A program made the translations under genes and the position numbers. Source: Lactifluus volemus (taxonomy: Eukaryota; Basidiomycota; Agaricomycetes; Russulales; Russulaceae). Taken from it: a DNA stretch of 64,000 nt. The notes under the pieces are model-generated. The model saw only the letters and a list, made by a program, of their open reading frames with translations, was not told the DNA's origin and did not search any database. Location of the stretch: contig WTXI01000003.1 of the NCBI GenBank assembly GCA_022376515.1, positions 248,001 through 312,000 of the forward strand. The letters run 5' to 3'. Positions 24,702-36,300 of this stretch are shown here, one piece after another. Positions within the stretch are counted from its first letter, which is position 1. The number at the start of each line of letters is the position of its first letter.

Positions 24702-24781
24702 CAGTTTCCACCTTTTGAACCAACAATTGCAAATTATAGTATCATCATTTGCAACTATTGGTTCAAATCAGGTGGAAACTG
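24702..24781. repeat. Imperfect inverted repeat (hairpin), arms about 33-35 bases
   Basis: The left arm begins CAGTTTCCACCT at 24702 and ends GCAAAT at 24734. The right arm, ATTTGC to GGTGGAAACTG (24747-24781), is its near-perfect reverse complement, with a loop of about 12 bases. It could be a small foldback element or a transcribed hairpin. Confidence 0.7.
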
Positions 24782-24965
24782 TCCAATCAAGGGAAAGGCA
24801 AATGATTGCATTGGCAATGTTAGCATTGGGTGCCAGCCCTTGTGAGGCGGAAGAATACCCATAAGCTGCTTGAGCCTGCTTCAATTGTGTGGGCACAATT
24901 CTGCAGTCTAAATGACTGCCCTGGTTACCAGTCTCTCCCTTGTCATCCTATCGGCCGGTGGTCGT

Positions 24966-25898
24966 TGTTACGGTTATGCGGGCCGTGCGGCCCATTCCTT
25001 ACTGTTTTCCGTCTGATTTCCGACTTGTGTTGTGACCTAGGATCCCTTTCTTCGGCCAGCCCCCTTCTCTGCTTCTAGGGGCTGTGCATCGCCGTTTTGG
25101 ACGTGTATTTGACTCAGGGATCATGACTCAAATCTTGAGTCAGCGTTCTTGACTCAGGTCTTGAGTCAGACGCACTGAGTCAGTTCTTGAGTCATCAGAA
25201 CTGACTCAGGTCCTTAGTCAATAGTCTTGACTTCGCTACTGTACTGTGACCTTTGTAGGATAGTTGGCTGGCCCTCTGTACGCATAAATAGGGCCCTGTA
25301 GACGAGCTAAAGCCCCAGCTTCAGCTTCGTCTAGAATCGCAGTTCATTGTTCCCTGCTCACACTCGCATCGCATCTTCTCCTCTCTTCTTGTGAATCCCC
25401 TCTTCGTACCTTGATCTAGGTACTTCACGCCACGATCAGACATCTGTGAACTTGTTCCATTTCCGTGCAACAAGTCCCCAGACGCCTGAACCCTAATACG
25501 AACGCGCTGTGAGAAGTAGTCCCCACTTCTCACCCCGCGTCCGCCCTCGAACCTTAGTTCAACCTCTCACGAGTGTCCTTGGAAGGCGAGCATCTCTTGC
25601 ATTCCAATTACACTCGCGCCCGTGTTGCGGTTGAACCTACACATCGTCATTAACCCATCTGCCACCGTCTATCCCTTTTGGGAACGGTAACTCCGACCAT
25701 CGCGTGCGCCGGTCCGCTAGCCCGTTTCGCGCGATACAGACACCCAGAGTTCGCACAGTCAAGTCTACTCCACACAGGACCTTGCCTGCGCGTGCTAGAA
25801 TCGACTATTTGGTGTTGCTAGTCTTGTCCGACTCGCTACAGCAAATAGCCAACCAGAACGACGCTCACTTCGAGCCACGGTCCCTGCGAACCGTGACA
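24966..25898 (+). repeat. Element A 5' LTR
   Basis: 933 bp, TG...CA ends. It contains a GC-rich hairpin near its start (GGGCC-GTGC-GGCCC), an eight-site TGASTCA array, a TATA box at about 25284 (ATAAATA) and the predicted transcript start at about 25317. No ATG occurs on the plus strand from 25317 to the LTR end. Confidence 0.95.
25110..25208 (+). promoter_or_regulatory. Eight TGASTCA (AP-1/Gcn4-type bZIP) sites in a four-unit, 26-bp array
   Basis: TGACTCA or TGAGTCA starts at 25110, 25124, 25136, 25150, 25162, 25176, 25188 and 25202. The spacing alternates 14 and 12 bases, which makes four 26-bp units with two sites each. The array lies about 75 bases before the TATA box and is repeated in the 3' LTR at 49470-49568. 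TGASTCA is the classic site for AP-1, Gcn4 and related bZIP factors. Role as an enhancer is inferred. Confidence 0.8.
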
Positions 25899-25899
25899 T

Positions 25900-25910
25900 A
25901 AGCTGAAGCT
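25900..25910 (+). promoter_or_regulatory. Element A self-primer binding site
   Basis: AAGCTGAAGCT begins one base after the LTR end and is the exact reverse complement of 25317-25327 (AGCTTCAGCTT). That copy lies about 33 bases after the TATA box, where the transcript should begin. This is the Tf1-type self-priming arrangement, in which the RNA 5' end folds back to prime reverse transcription. Confidence 0.8.
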
Positions 25911-26050
25911 CCCATCCCTCCACTTCTTCGTCACAAGAAGTGTACCCCGAACGAACCAGACCGTTGCCCACTTTCTTTTCAGGCCGAGAAAGTGTGTGCC
26001 AGAGTGCACAGAAATTTTTCGTTCCTCTTGCTAGAGTGAACAACTTATAG

Positions 26051-26668
26051 GCTACTGAGACCGCTCCTCTTGCGAAGAGTGGGCGATTGATCGACAAAAC
26101 GGCTTCCATAACTGTTGGTTGGACCTCAGAGAAGGGGAAGCTCACCAGAGTCGAGACCAGAGACGCACCAGACCTCCCAGACCACGTAGTTGGGCACGCC
26201 TTTTGGATAGAACGTCAAGAAAACCCCAAGCAAAGTGCCTATTGGGCTTTTGACAAAGGAGATCCACACGGGCCCATCGAGTTTATCAACCAGAAGTGGT
26301 ATCACGTCGAGTGGTTTGATAAACCACAGACTTACGCGACAGAGATAGGGAGATACATCACAGACGACGACATTGCACGATTTGAACTCGGCTGGTGGAA
26401 ACCAAGTGATCCACAGCACCCAGACTATCCAGTACACGCGCTGTCCTTGACACCGGCAGGCTCAGGATCTGGAAGTACCCCAGAACGACCCGAAGCACTT
26501 TCACCTAGTGGACAGTTATTTGAACCGGTTTATCAAGCCGCACAACCCCCTTTGACCAGCGTTCCCCCGGAATTCATCAGCAGCTTGAACCAACCTCGAC
26601 GTTGCAAGTGCCCCCAGTACAAAAACAAATGGATTCACCATACTCCGACGTCAGTGTGTCAATGGTGA
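26051..26668 (+). CDS. Element A leader open frame without any ATG (related to element C leader/gag N-terminus)
   Basis: Open from 26051 (after a TAG at 26048-26050 that also reads as a TTATAG splice acceptor) to 26668, and no Met codon occurs in it. The protein has LPDHVVGHAFWI, EFINQKWYHVEWF and a GWWKPSDPQHPDYP ending. Element C has a matching series (LPAHVKGVAQWI, CEFINNSWYLIE, GYWRETDREHPAY) just upstream of, and in frame with, its first gag ATG. In A this frame overlaps the gag ATG at 26629 and lies in another frame. Translation would need a non-AUG start or splicing. Function unknown; it may be an N-terminal Gag extension. Confidence 0.6.
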   Translation, partial: ATETAPLAKSGRLIDKTASITVGWTSEKGKLTRVETRDAPDLPDHVVGHAFWIERQENPKQSAYWAFDKGDPHGPIEFINQKWYHVEWFDKPQTYATEIGRYITDDDIARFELGWWKPSDPQHPDYPVHALSLTPAGSGSGSTPERPEALSPSGQLFEPVYQAAQPPLTSVPPEFISSLNQPRRCKCPQYKNKWIHHTPTSVCQW

Positions 26669-28010
26669 CAGACCCAACCAGTGGGATGTTGGTGGATCCC
26701 ACCATGTTTCCAGCCGCTCTCTCCCCCTCTCCACAACCTCATCCTAGTGTGCCTAGTGGTAGTGCGTTCATCAGGTCAGCTGCAGTCAGCACTGCCATTA
26801 CCGCACCAACAGCACTAGCTGGCATCACAGGATTCAGCTCCTCTGGGCAACCTGGAGGAGGACCTCCGGCTGGGGCACAGCTGGGAGGAAGTGGAGGCGG
26901 AGGAGGAGGCGGTGGAGGTGGCGGTGGAGGCGGCGGTGGAGGAGGAGGCGGAGGAGGAGGAGCTCCCCCTCCGGGAGGACAAGCAGCAGGTGGTCAACCA
27001 CACCAGCCTTCAGCCCTCTATGGCACGATCCCTGAAAATTTCAATGGGGATCGTGACGACCTTGCACGTTTCCGTCGCGCCTTCTCGGTCTTTTGGGAAA
27101 TGAACCGGGATCACCCCTCCATAAGCAACCCTTACCTGCGGGTCCTCACCTGTATAGGAAGGATCCGAGGCAAAGCAGTCGACCAATGGGTCGATGGAAT
27201 CATCCAGCCTCTCATGAATGGAGTGGCGATGTGGCGACAGCATCCACACCATCTCCTAGCCACTGATCCAAACGATGAAATGGTTTGGACGAACTTCGAC
27301 AACGCATTCAGAGCACAGTTCGAGAACACTGTGGCCAGAGAGGAGGCGTTGGGAAGCCTGCTCGCCCTGGAAATGCAGGGGGAGGACCTCAAAACATACA
27401 TCAATAACTTCAACACGCTAATCGCTCTGCCAAGTGGGGTCCAAACGAGCAAGGAACCCTCCTTCGATTTAAGGATGGGCTGAAGCGAGCCCTCCGCGAG
27501 AAGATCATTGATTTTGAACCCACCTTGCCCGACACTCTGGCGGGATGGCAGGCAGCGGCCCTGAGGCGTCAAGGGAGGTACATCGAAGCCAGAGCCACCT
27601 CTGGAGACAGGCCAGGCCAGGACTTCCGCCGACGCCTTGCTGCGGCCTTGGGAAGGTACCAGCCGGGCAGACAAGTGAAGCCACGGCCCTCAGACGCCAT
27701 GGATGTGGATGCCATTCGCACAGGGGGGCCTACACCTGAAGAAAAGAAGAAGCTACGGGCAGAAGGACGCTGCTTCATCTGCCGTCGACAGGGCCACATA
27801 AGTAGCTCATGCCCTGAGAAGAAAAAGAGCCAGCACAAGGACAGCAAGCCTGCACAGCGCCCCGCCGCAGTGCGGGCTGTCGAAGAAGAAAGAAAGGAAA
27901 TCACCCGCGACCAGCTTATGGACGGACTTATGAAGTTGTCTGACGACGACAAGGAACGCTTTATCAAGGATATGGTTGACTCCACCGACTCTGCGCCCCA
28001 GGATTTTTGA
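26629..28010 (+). pseudogene. Element A gag, one internal frame break
   Basis: The first ATG after the predicted transcript start is at 26629 (ACAAATGG context), giving MDSPYSDVSVSMV. Then come a Gly run coded by GGN repeats (about 26887-26970), the retrotransposon Gag core (NPYLRVLTCIGRIRGKAVDQW and FRAQFENTVAREEALG), and a CCHC knuckle CFICRRQGHISSSC at about 27768. It ends SAPQDF with TGA at 28008-28010. Near 27468 the frame shifts by one base (after KEPSF) and Gag goes on as DGLKRALREKI. Gag forms the particle and the knuckle binds the RNA. Confidence 0.85.
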
Positions 28011-30871
28011 AGAGCTCGTGCCGCGCGACCTGGGTACGAGCCTTAGGACTGAAACGAATGTACATTAGCTATGCCAATGCCAATGCTTTGAATTTGCCCA
28101 TTTCGTTTTCAAATGTCCACAAAACGGTCGCAGATGTCGCCTTAGTCGACAGTGGAGCCACAGAGAACTTCCTTGATCAACGCACAGTCCGCCGGTGGGG
28201 ACTCAGCACTCATAAACTCCCTCACCCCCGCTACGTCTACAATGTGGATGGAACCCAGAACCAAGCTGGGACACTCACGGAGTATTGTGTCCTTCGCTGC
28301 GTCGTAGGAGACAAAGATACTCTCCAGCGGTTCTATGTCACCAATCTTGGCAAAGATCGCGTACTCTTGGGGCACCCCTGGCTCTCAGAGTTCAATCCTC
28401 GCATCGATTGGACCAAGGGGGAAGTGCAGAACGGGGGAGTACGGATTGAAACCAAGTGGAGGAAGTTTCAGCGCCCTCGTCAGATACACAAGGACAGGGA
28501 GAAGGAACCAGCACGCATTGATCGCACCAATGTGGCCCAGGAATGGGCCATAAAGGCGCACCAAGAGCAGGTAGCCAGTGGGGCAAAGCACGATGTGCTA
28601 CCACCCCAATACCGGGACTATGCGGACGTCTTTGACGAAGAAAAATCCCATCGTTTCCCACCTTCACGACCAGAGGATCACGCCATTGTCTTGAAGGAGG
28701 ACGCCCCAGCTTCCATCAATTGTAAAGTCTATGCCCTCACGAGGGAGGAGAAGGAAGCGACCCAGAAGTTCTTGAAAGAGAATGAGCAGTGGGGATTCAT
28801 CGAAAAGTCCAACTCTCCTTGGTCGACCCCTTGGTTCTTTATAAAGAAAAGAGATGGGAGTCTCCGACCCATCCAGGACTATAGGGAAGTGAACAGTTGG
28901 ACGATTCGAGATGTGTACCCCATCCCTCGCATTGAGCAAATTCTGGAAGCGTTGCATGGACGCACCCTCTTCACGGCACTGGACATTCGTTGGGGCTATC
29001 ACAACATCCAGATTCGCCCTGAGGATCGATGGAAGGCTGCGTTTAAGACTCCCTTTGGCCTGTACCAACCAAAGGTGATGCTCTTCGGCCTCCAGAACTC
29101 TCCAGCCACCTTTCAGCGTTGTATGGATCGGGTCTTTGCTAAAATCATGAACCGCTACCCAGGGAAGGTGTTTGTGTACATGGACGATGTCTTGGTGGCC
29201 ACAGGAGGAGACGTGGAGGAACATAGGAGGATAGTCCGAGAAATCCTCGAGATGTTCCGCCAAGAATCCTTCTTCCTCAAACTGTCGAAGTGCAAGTTTG
29301 AGCAGACCAGCATTGACTACCTTGGCATCCGTGTGGAACACGGGACCATCCGCATCGATCCCACGAAGAGGAAAGGACTATCTCAATGGCCTCGAACCTT
29401 GTCTTCAGTGAAGGAGGTCCGGAGCACGCTTGGTGTGTTGGGGTATCAGAGACCATTCATTCCCCACTTTGCACACCTCGCGGCGCCACTCACTGCCTTA
29501 CTGAAGAAGGGACGACCATTCAAGTGGACGGATGAGTGCACCAAAGCCTTGGATGCACTCCTCCAGATCATAGAGTCCGACCCTGTCCTCCAGAGACCTG
29601 ACTATGACCGCCCCTTCGAGATGGAGGTGGACGCGTCCCAGTATGCCACTGGGGCCATCCTCTACCAACGAAATGACAAACAGAGGCTCTGTCCAGTGGG
29701 CTACCACTCCCAGACATTGAACGAAGCTGAGAGAGGGTATGACGTCCATGATAGAGAGCTCTTGGCGGTGATTCGGGGTTTGCGACGATGGAGACACTTG
29801 TTCCTCTCCTCTCCCTTCACTGCCATTGTGCACACCGATCATAATAATCTTCGATATTACCGGCAACCCCAAAGAATCAACCGACGCGTAGCAAGGTACC
29901 TCAGTGACCTTGCGGACTACAATTACAAACTGGTGCACCGCCCAGGCAAACTGAACAAGGCTGACGCATTGTCCAGACCACCAGGGGTGGACGAAGGGAA
30001 ACATGACAACGAAAACACCCTTGTCCTACCTGACAAACTCTTCGCGCGGGCAGCGAGGTCAGCAGTCTCGAACAACAGGTTTGGGACTGGCAAGCACGCA
30101 CACCGAGCTATTTCACAGAGCTGCATCGCTCCTACCCACTGGACTCAGTAAATCACCACTGGGTGCATCAAGGAAGACCTGTGGTCGCGGACCAGGAGGA
30201 TCTGAAGCGACAGATCTTACATGAGTACCATGACCATGCCTTGGCTGGGCACCCAGGCATCGCCACGACGCTTCAGAAGGTGTCTGAGGACTACTGGTGG
30301 CCGACGATGCGGCAGTTCATCCAGAACTACGTCAAAGGATGTGCAACTTGCCAAATGACGAAACCCAACACTGTAAAACCTAAACCACCATTGATGCCAT
30401 CACTGTTGAACCAAAGGCAATCCCTTTCCAGACCATTTCCCTTGACCTCATCACCGATCTCCCAGTTTCAAAGGGATATGACTCGATCCTCACAGTAGTG
30501 GACCACGATTGCTCGAAGGCAGCCTTCTTCTTGCCCTGTCAGAAGACAATTGACGCGGAAGAAGTGGCCCGGCTCTATGTGGAACACATCTTCCCTCTCT
30601 TTGGCTGCCCCCACCACGTCATCTCGGACAGAGATCCCCGTTTTACTGCACACTTCACCCGCCAAATGTGTGAACTGCTAGGAATCACACAGAACATCAG
30701 CTCTGCTTATCATCCGCAGACTGATGGACAATCAGAACGCGCTAATCAGTGGGTGGAGCAGTATTTGCGGATCTATGGAAGCAGCCAACAAGACGAGTGG
30801 GCAAACCTTCTTCCTCTCGCCCAATTTGTTCACAACTCCTGGCCAAATGCGAGTACAGGGAAGGCTCCCTG
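28007..30871 (+). pseudogene. Element A pol, 5' part (protease, RT, RNase H, integrase), interrupted by element B
   Basis: Reads in the -1 frame from the gag stop: LKSSCRATWVRAL then protease VALVDSGATENFLD (about residue 48 from 28007), RT with RPIQDYREVN and YMDDV at 29177 (about residue 391), RNase H with MEVDASQYATGAI and DRELLAVIRGL, integrase zinc site (HEYHDHALAGHPGI ... KGCATCQ), and catalytic DHDCSKAAFF, SDRDPRF and QTDGQSERANQW. Frame breaks lie near 30090 (before YFTELHRSYPLD) and 30395 (before AIPFQTISLDL). The reading continues at 38517 after the 7.6-kb B insertion, so B destroyed an already damaged pol. Confidence 0.9.
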
Positions 30872-31477
30872 TGTTATGGACTGACACGTGTTTGCTGACT
30901 CATACTATACATTTTCGGACTGATGACTCATTTCTGCTGACTCCTTGCTTATGTGAACGGACTGCCGATCGCTTTGTTTCAGATCGCTTACTTATTTCTC
31001 TCACGATACAGCCTCACACAGCACCGTACAGCCTCAAGCAACAGCCACATGTACAGGATGACTCGCTGATTCCTGAAACATGTTTCAAACTCTGAAAGCT
31101 GTACGAAGGTCACAGCCCCTATGGCTGTGTACATAGCCGTGTTCTCTCCATATATAAACCCTGTACTTTCTGCCCTAGAGACCTTAAGTCTCAGTTTTGT
31201 TTCGCAATCCAAGTCTTCTATCTATTAGAACCTTGCTTGCCTAGAAGCATCAGACCTGAGAGAACCCTCTTGACATCATGCTCTTCGACTTCTTTGACAC
31301 TTTGGTCTTATCCCTAAGCCCAAAGCCCTTGACCTCTGAAACGCTCTTGACTTAGTCGTTTACTAAGTCTCATCTTTACCGAACCCTTGATCTTGACTTG
31401 CACGTCTTGCAAGTCTTGTTCTTGACTTTACGAACGATCGTACACTTCGTACAAAGGTCCCACTTGGAACCTTAACA
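30872..31477 (+). repeat. Element B 5' LTR
   Basis: 606 bp. Two TGACTCA sites lie near 30898 and 30925, and a TATA box (TATATAAAC) at about 31151. The predicted start is about 31186. Short hairpins follow near the end (GACTTAGT/ACTAAGTC and GACTTGCA/TGCAAGTC types). The T at 31279 makes an ATG that the 3' LTR lacks. Confidence 0.95.
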
Positions 31478-31478
31478 C

Positions 31479-31490
31479 AAACTGAGACTT
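31479..31490 (+). promoter_or_regulatory. Element B self-primer binding site
   Basis: AAACTGAGACTT, one base after the LTR end, is the exact reverse complement of 31186-31197 (AAGTCTCAGTTT), which lies about 35 bases after the TATA box. Confidence 0.8.
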
Positions 31491-31523
31491 CTACTCTCAC
31501 ATTTGTGAACGAACGAACGAACC

Positions 31524-33330
31524 ATGTCAGACAGCTCTAGAGGCAGTCCATATGGTAGATTCACCGCGTTAGCCGAAGAATCTCCTGAACAAGATCGCCC
31601 TACACAAGGCGACAACGATGACGACGAAACCCTAGCGCAGGCCGCAGGGACCAGACTCCGCGCCCACTCCGATACTCCTATGATTTCACTTGAACCAAAA
31701 CAACCCGAAACACCTTCTGACTCTGGGAGTGGCGAAGAACCAAACTACAATATAGCCATGGACCTCTTACCTGAAAGTCCTACTGACGAACAGCTTGAGC
31801 AAATGAGAAAAATATTTGCTAAGCAACCGACGCCCGAACCAGTACCCGACCCAAACGCCCCACTTACCCCTCGGGAACTCCTCGCCCTGAATACTATATT
31901 CAAATCCAAAGCCCCTGCTTCCACAAGCACCTCACCTATCCAATCCCTTGCGGCACGAGCTTTTCATGCAGCTGCACAAGGAGTTGCAGGCTACGCCCTA
32001 CTCCCCCCTTTCCAAATCGCCTCGGCAACCGCTACAGTAACACCTCCCGCCACAACCCTCTTTTCCCAACCTAAAGGAAAAGGAAAGAGAACCACCACCA
32101 CGGCAAGTGGTAGTGGAGCAATCTTCAGCGGTAGTGGAGGAGGAGGAGGAGGCGGTACTCCTGGAGGCGGTGGAGGAGGTGGAGGAGCACCCGGTAGCCC
32201 TGGAGGAGGAGGTGGAGGAGCACCTGGTAGCCCTGGAGGAGGTGGAGGCGGCGGTGGAGGAGGTGGAGCAGCAGCAGCTCCCCTTCAACAAGGCCAAGGC
32301 TTTGCGCAAATCCCCGCTGCCGGAGGAGCGTTAATGGGGATTCCCCCAAGACCCTTTGATGGAAATAGATCGCGATCGAAACGATTCATGGAATCTTCGA
32401 AAACTACCGAAGATTAAACCGAGGAAACCCCGGAATGTCGAACCCTGCAAATCGAATCCTCTTGTTCACCACATTTATGTCTGGACCACGATGCGAAGGC
32501 TGGGCCCAAGCACGTCTTAACTCCCTGGGAGGATACCTAGACCGTGGGGGCGACCCCGATGACCTAGACCTTTGGGTTGGTTTCAAACAGAGGTTCCTTG
32601 AAGATTTCCGAGATGCCGCTGCAAAAGAAGATGCCCTTACGAAGTTTACGAAACTTCGAATGATTGGAGACAATCTGGATGACTACACCGCCTCGTTCAA
32701 TGACCTTCTTGAAGAAGCAGGCTTTGAAGCCGACGCTCAAGGAACTATCATCCAGTATCGCGCCGGTCTCAAAGAAGCCCTTCACATGACCATTATGAAT
32801 CGTGAATGGCCGAAACCAGAAACCCTTGCAGATTGGCAGGAAGCAGCACGTAAACATTCAGCCGCATGGACGGAACAAAAATTATTCAAAGAACTGCACG
32901 GCAGTGGGTCGCTGGGAAACATTACTCAATTACTCGGCAACGCGCGAGGACAGCAACAACAACGCCGTCCTCAACAACCACCACGCCCAACCCCACGCCC
33001 ACAACGTGATCCTGATGCTATGGATGTAGACGTCACTACTACCCAAACCAATCGCACCCCTGACCCTGATCGCGAACGCCTCATACGCGAAGGACGTTGC
33101 TTCTATTGCAAAGAACAAGGACATCTCTCTCGAGAATGCCCTGTTAAAAAGAAGCGAAACGCCAACGCCGCCGGCACCACGCGTGCTCGTGTTACTGAAA
33201 CGTCCGAAGTAACGACAACTAATACTCCTTCTAAACCAACCAATGAAGAATCGCTAAAGCCCTCAAAGCCATGTCTGACGAAGAACGCGGCAAACTGGCC
33301 GAATCCCTTTCTCAAGATCCGTCTTTTTAA
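31524..33330 (+). pseudogene. Element B gag, two frame breaks
   Basis: ATG 31524 (CGAACCATGTCAG) begins MSDSSRGSPYGRFTALAEE. An acidic/Pro-rich N-terminal half is followed by a long Gly run from GGN repeats (about 32134-32268), the Gag core (WAQARLNSLGGYLD, FKQRFLEDFRDAAAKEDAL, DYTASFNDLLEEAGF), a CCHC knuckle CFYCKEQGHLSREC at about 33097, and the end AESLSQDPSF with TAA at 33328-33330. The frame shifts near 32385 and again near 33255. The N-terminal region does not resemble that of A or C. Confidence 0.85.
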
Positions 33331-36300
33331 AGGGCTCTGATCTCCCCGCCTGGATCCGAGCCTTAGTACCGAATAGCTTGTATTTAAATGCCATTTCATC
33401 AATGGAAGTCCCCATTATTTATTCAAGCTATAACGGCGGAACGAAAGAAGACAAAGCGCTAGTTGATAGTGGCGCTACCAGTAATTTCATCGATCATCGA
33501 ACGGCAGAAAGATGGCAACTAGGAACAAAAGATCTAGACAAACCAATCCAGATCTTTAACGTCGATGGAACAGAAAACAAACTAGGACGAGTCACGAAGT
33601 TTTCTACCTTACGTATCCGTATGGGAAAATTAGAAGAATTACAAAACTTCTTCATCACGGACCTAGGCATGGATCGCGTCATCCTTGGATATCCATGGCT
33701 AGAAACGTTTAACCCAGACTCAACTGGAAAAACCGAACCTTAGACGATGAAAACCCGAAGATTTGCCTCGAATCCCAATATTACCACGCAGCAGTTGCTC
33801 TCAAAGAAAAAGCTCGAGTTTTACTCGCACGAGCTTTAGAGCCTGCTGGAAAATCCCAAGAATGGGCTATTGCGGACACTGAACGACGCACGGCTTCCAG
33901 TGCTGCTGTCAAGGAATACCCCTTGAATACCAGCGTCATGCTTTATCTTTGACGAAGAAGCAGCAAAACGCTTCCCTCCTAGCCGAGGAAAATTCGATAT
34001 GGAGATAAAACTGAAATCAGATGCACCTGATATATTAACTGCAAAGTTATCCGTTGACTGAAGAAGGAAAGGAAATTACGAAGAAATTCCTCAAAGAACA
34101 TCAGGAGAAAGGCTATATGAGCAAACGGACTCCCCTTGGTCTCACCCTGGTTCCTTATCCCTAAAGCAGATGGAAGTTCTAGCCAGTTCAAGATTATCGA
34201 CGCGTTAACGAACATACATTCCCGACGTCTACCCTCTCCCCCGCATCGAAAATCTTCTAGAACAACTCCATGGCATGCGATATTTTACCACCCTTGACAT
34301 CGATGGGGATATCACAACATCCGCATCAAAGAGGAAGACCATGGAAAGCCGCTTTAAAACTCCTATGGTCTTTTTAAGCCAAAGTGATGTTCTTCGGACT
34401 ACGAAACTCACCAGCAGTCTTCCAAAGATTCATGGATGCCGCCTTCGCTGATCTTGTCAACAAATATCCAGGACGTATCCTAATCTATATGGATGACGTC
34501 CTTATTTGTTCGACAATCTAGAAGAACTTCGAGAAATCACCCACGCAGTTCTCACACGCGCTCGCGAACTCTCCTTATTCTTCAAAGCGTCAAAATGTCA
34601 CTTTGAGAAAGAACAAGTCAAATACCTCGGTATTGAAGTCCGTGATGGGAAGATAACGATCGACCCAACAAAAAGAAATGGCCTAGCAATTGGCCCACCG
34701 TCCTTACAAAAGTAGAAGACGTCAGAAGCACCCTCGGCGTCCTCGGCTTTCAACGACCCTTCATCCGTGGCTTTGCCGACATTGCGCGCCCCATTACTGC
34801 ACTTCTAAAGAAGGGGGTGAAGTTCGACTGGACCGATGAGTGCAGTAATGCCCTAAAAATTTTACTCCAACGCGTACAAGAAGACCCAGTCCTATACCGA
34901 CCCGACTACTCAAAACCCTTTGAACTTGAAGTAGACGCCTCCCAATATGCCACTGGAGCAGTCCTACTTCAAAGAGACAAAGATAACAAACCAAGAGCAG
35001 TCGGCTATGACTCACATACCTTCAATGCTGCAGAAAGAAATTATCCAGTTTACGACCGCGAACTCCTAGCAGTCGTCAGAGGACTCTTCGCTGGGAACAC
35101 GTGTTGTTATCCTCACCCTTCCCAATCAAAGTATACACCGACCACAACAATCTCCGATTTTATCGATCACCACGAAACATCGCACGAAGAGTAGCGCGCT
35201 ATCTGAGCAAATTAGCAGAGTTAACTTTGAACTCATCCACAAACCTGGCGCTACAAATCGTGCCGATGCTTTGTCACGACACCCCGCCATTCCCAAAGGC
35301 GACGATGACAACGAAGACATCGTGGTGTTACCTGACAAACTCTTTGTCCAAGCAATGGAACTTCACTCCATCGAAGAGCGTGTTTGGTTAGCACAAAAAG
35401 AAAACGACGACCTATGAAACAATGGGCGAGGAACATCAGCTAGAACAAGATCAAAGGACGTGGTGGAAAGCGGACGCTCCAGTAGTCCCTGAAACGACCA
35501 ACTGAAGAAAGATATACTCTGGCGTTATCATGACCATCAGCTTGCTGGCCATCCAGGCATCGCCAACACCATGATAGAAGTCTTCCATAACTTCTGGTGG
35601 CCTGGACTCAAGCAGTATGTCACACAATACGTCAAGGGATGCGCCACATGCCAGTCAACAAAACCCCTTACCCATCGCCCAAAACCCCCCATTGCTCCCA
35701 TAGAACCACGAGAACAGGAACATCTAATGTTCCTTTCCAAGTCGTGGCAATGGACCTTATCACGGATCTTCCCGAGTCACACGGATATGATTCCATCCTT
35801 ACGATCGTTGATCACGATTGCACTAAAGCTGCCGTCTTCTTACCATGTACAAAAAAGATCACCACGGAAGAAGTAATCGACCTATACATCTCCAACGTTT
35901 TTCCGAACTACGGCATTCCCCGAAGAATCATCTCTGATAGAGATCCCCGCTTCACATCACATCTAGCCACGGGCTCTGCCAGAAACTCAAGATATCGCAA
36001 AATATCAGTACCGCCTATCACCCTCAAACAGACGGTCATCGGAAAGAAGCAACCAACGAGTGGAACAATACTCCGCATTTACGGCAATGATTACATGAAT
36101 GACTGGTCCACACTTCTACCCATGGCCCAGTTCGTTCATAACTCATGGCCAAACGCCACAACCGGATTTACTCCGTACGAACTCCTCATCGGATACACCC
36201 CTCTCGTCACAACTTCTCGGATCACAAGCCATCTACCCTATGTCAACAAAAGTCCGAGGAACTCAAAAACATCCGAGAAAAAGCCCGATCAGCAATGAAA

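Larger units (their letters stand above)
21732..24965. other. Promoter of DPBB copy 1, then gene-poor DNA up to element A
   Basis: After the DPBB promoter and duplicated tail (to about 22570) no gene is recognised. Frames at 23400-23800 and 23760-24070 come from G-rich, simple-sequence DNA and carry no motif. A hairpin lies at 24702-24781. Confidence 0.45.

Noticed and set aside
25704..25901. 65-codon frame at the end of the element A LTR
   Set aside because: No ATG and no motif; it is open by chance in the ATG-depleted leader.
28001..28010. Stop-codon readthrough as the way into pol
   Set aside because: Pol lies in the -1 frame in all three elements, so readthrough of the stop would not reach it.
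28392..29341. Long minus-strand frames inside element A pol (for example 28664-29341)
   Set aside because: They mirror the pol coding strand; no motif of their own.
30888..31095. Short frame in the element B LTRs (again at 37878-38129)
   Set aside because: It lies mostly before the predicted transcript start and simply repeats with the LTR.
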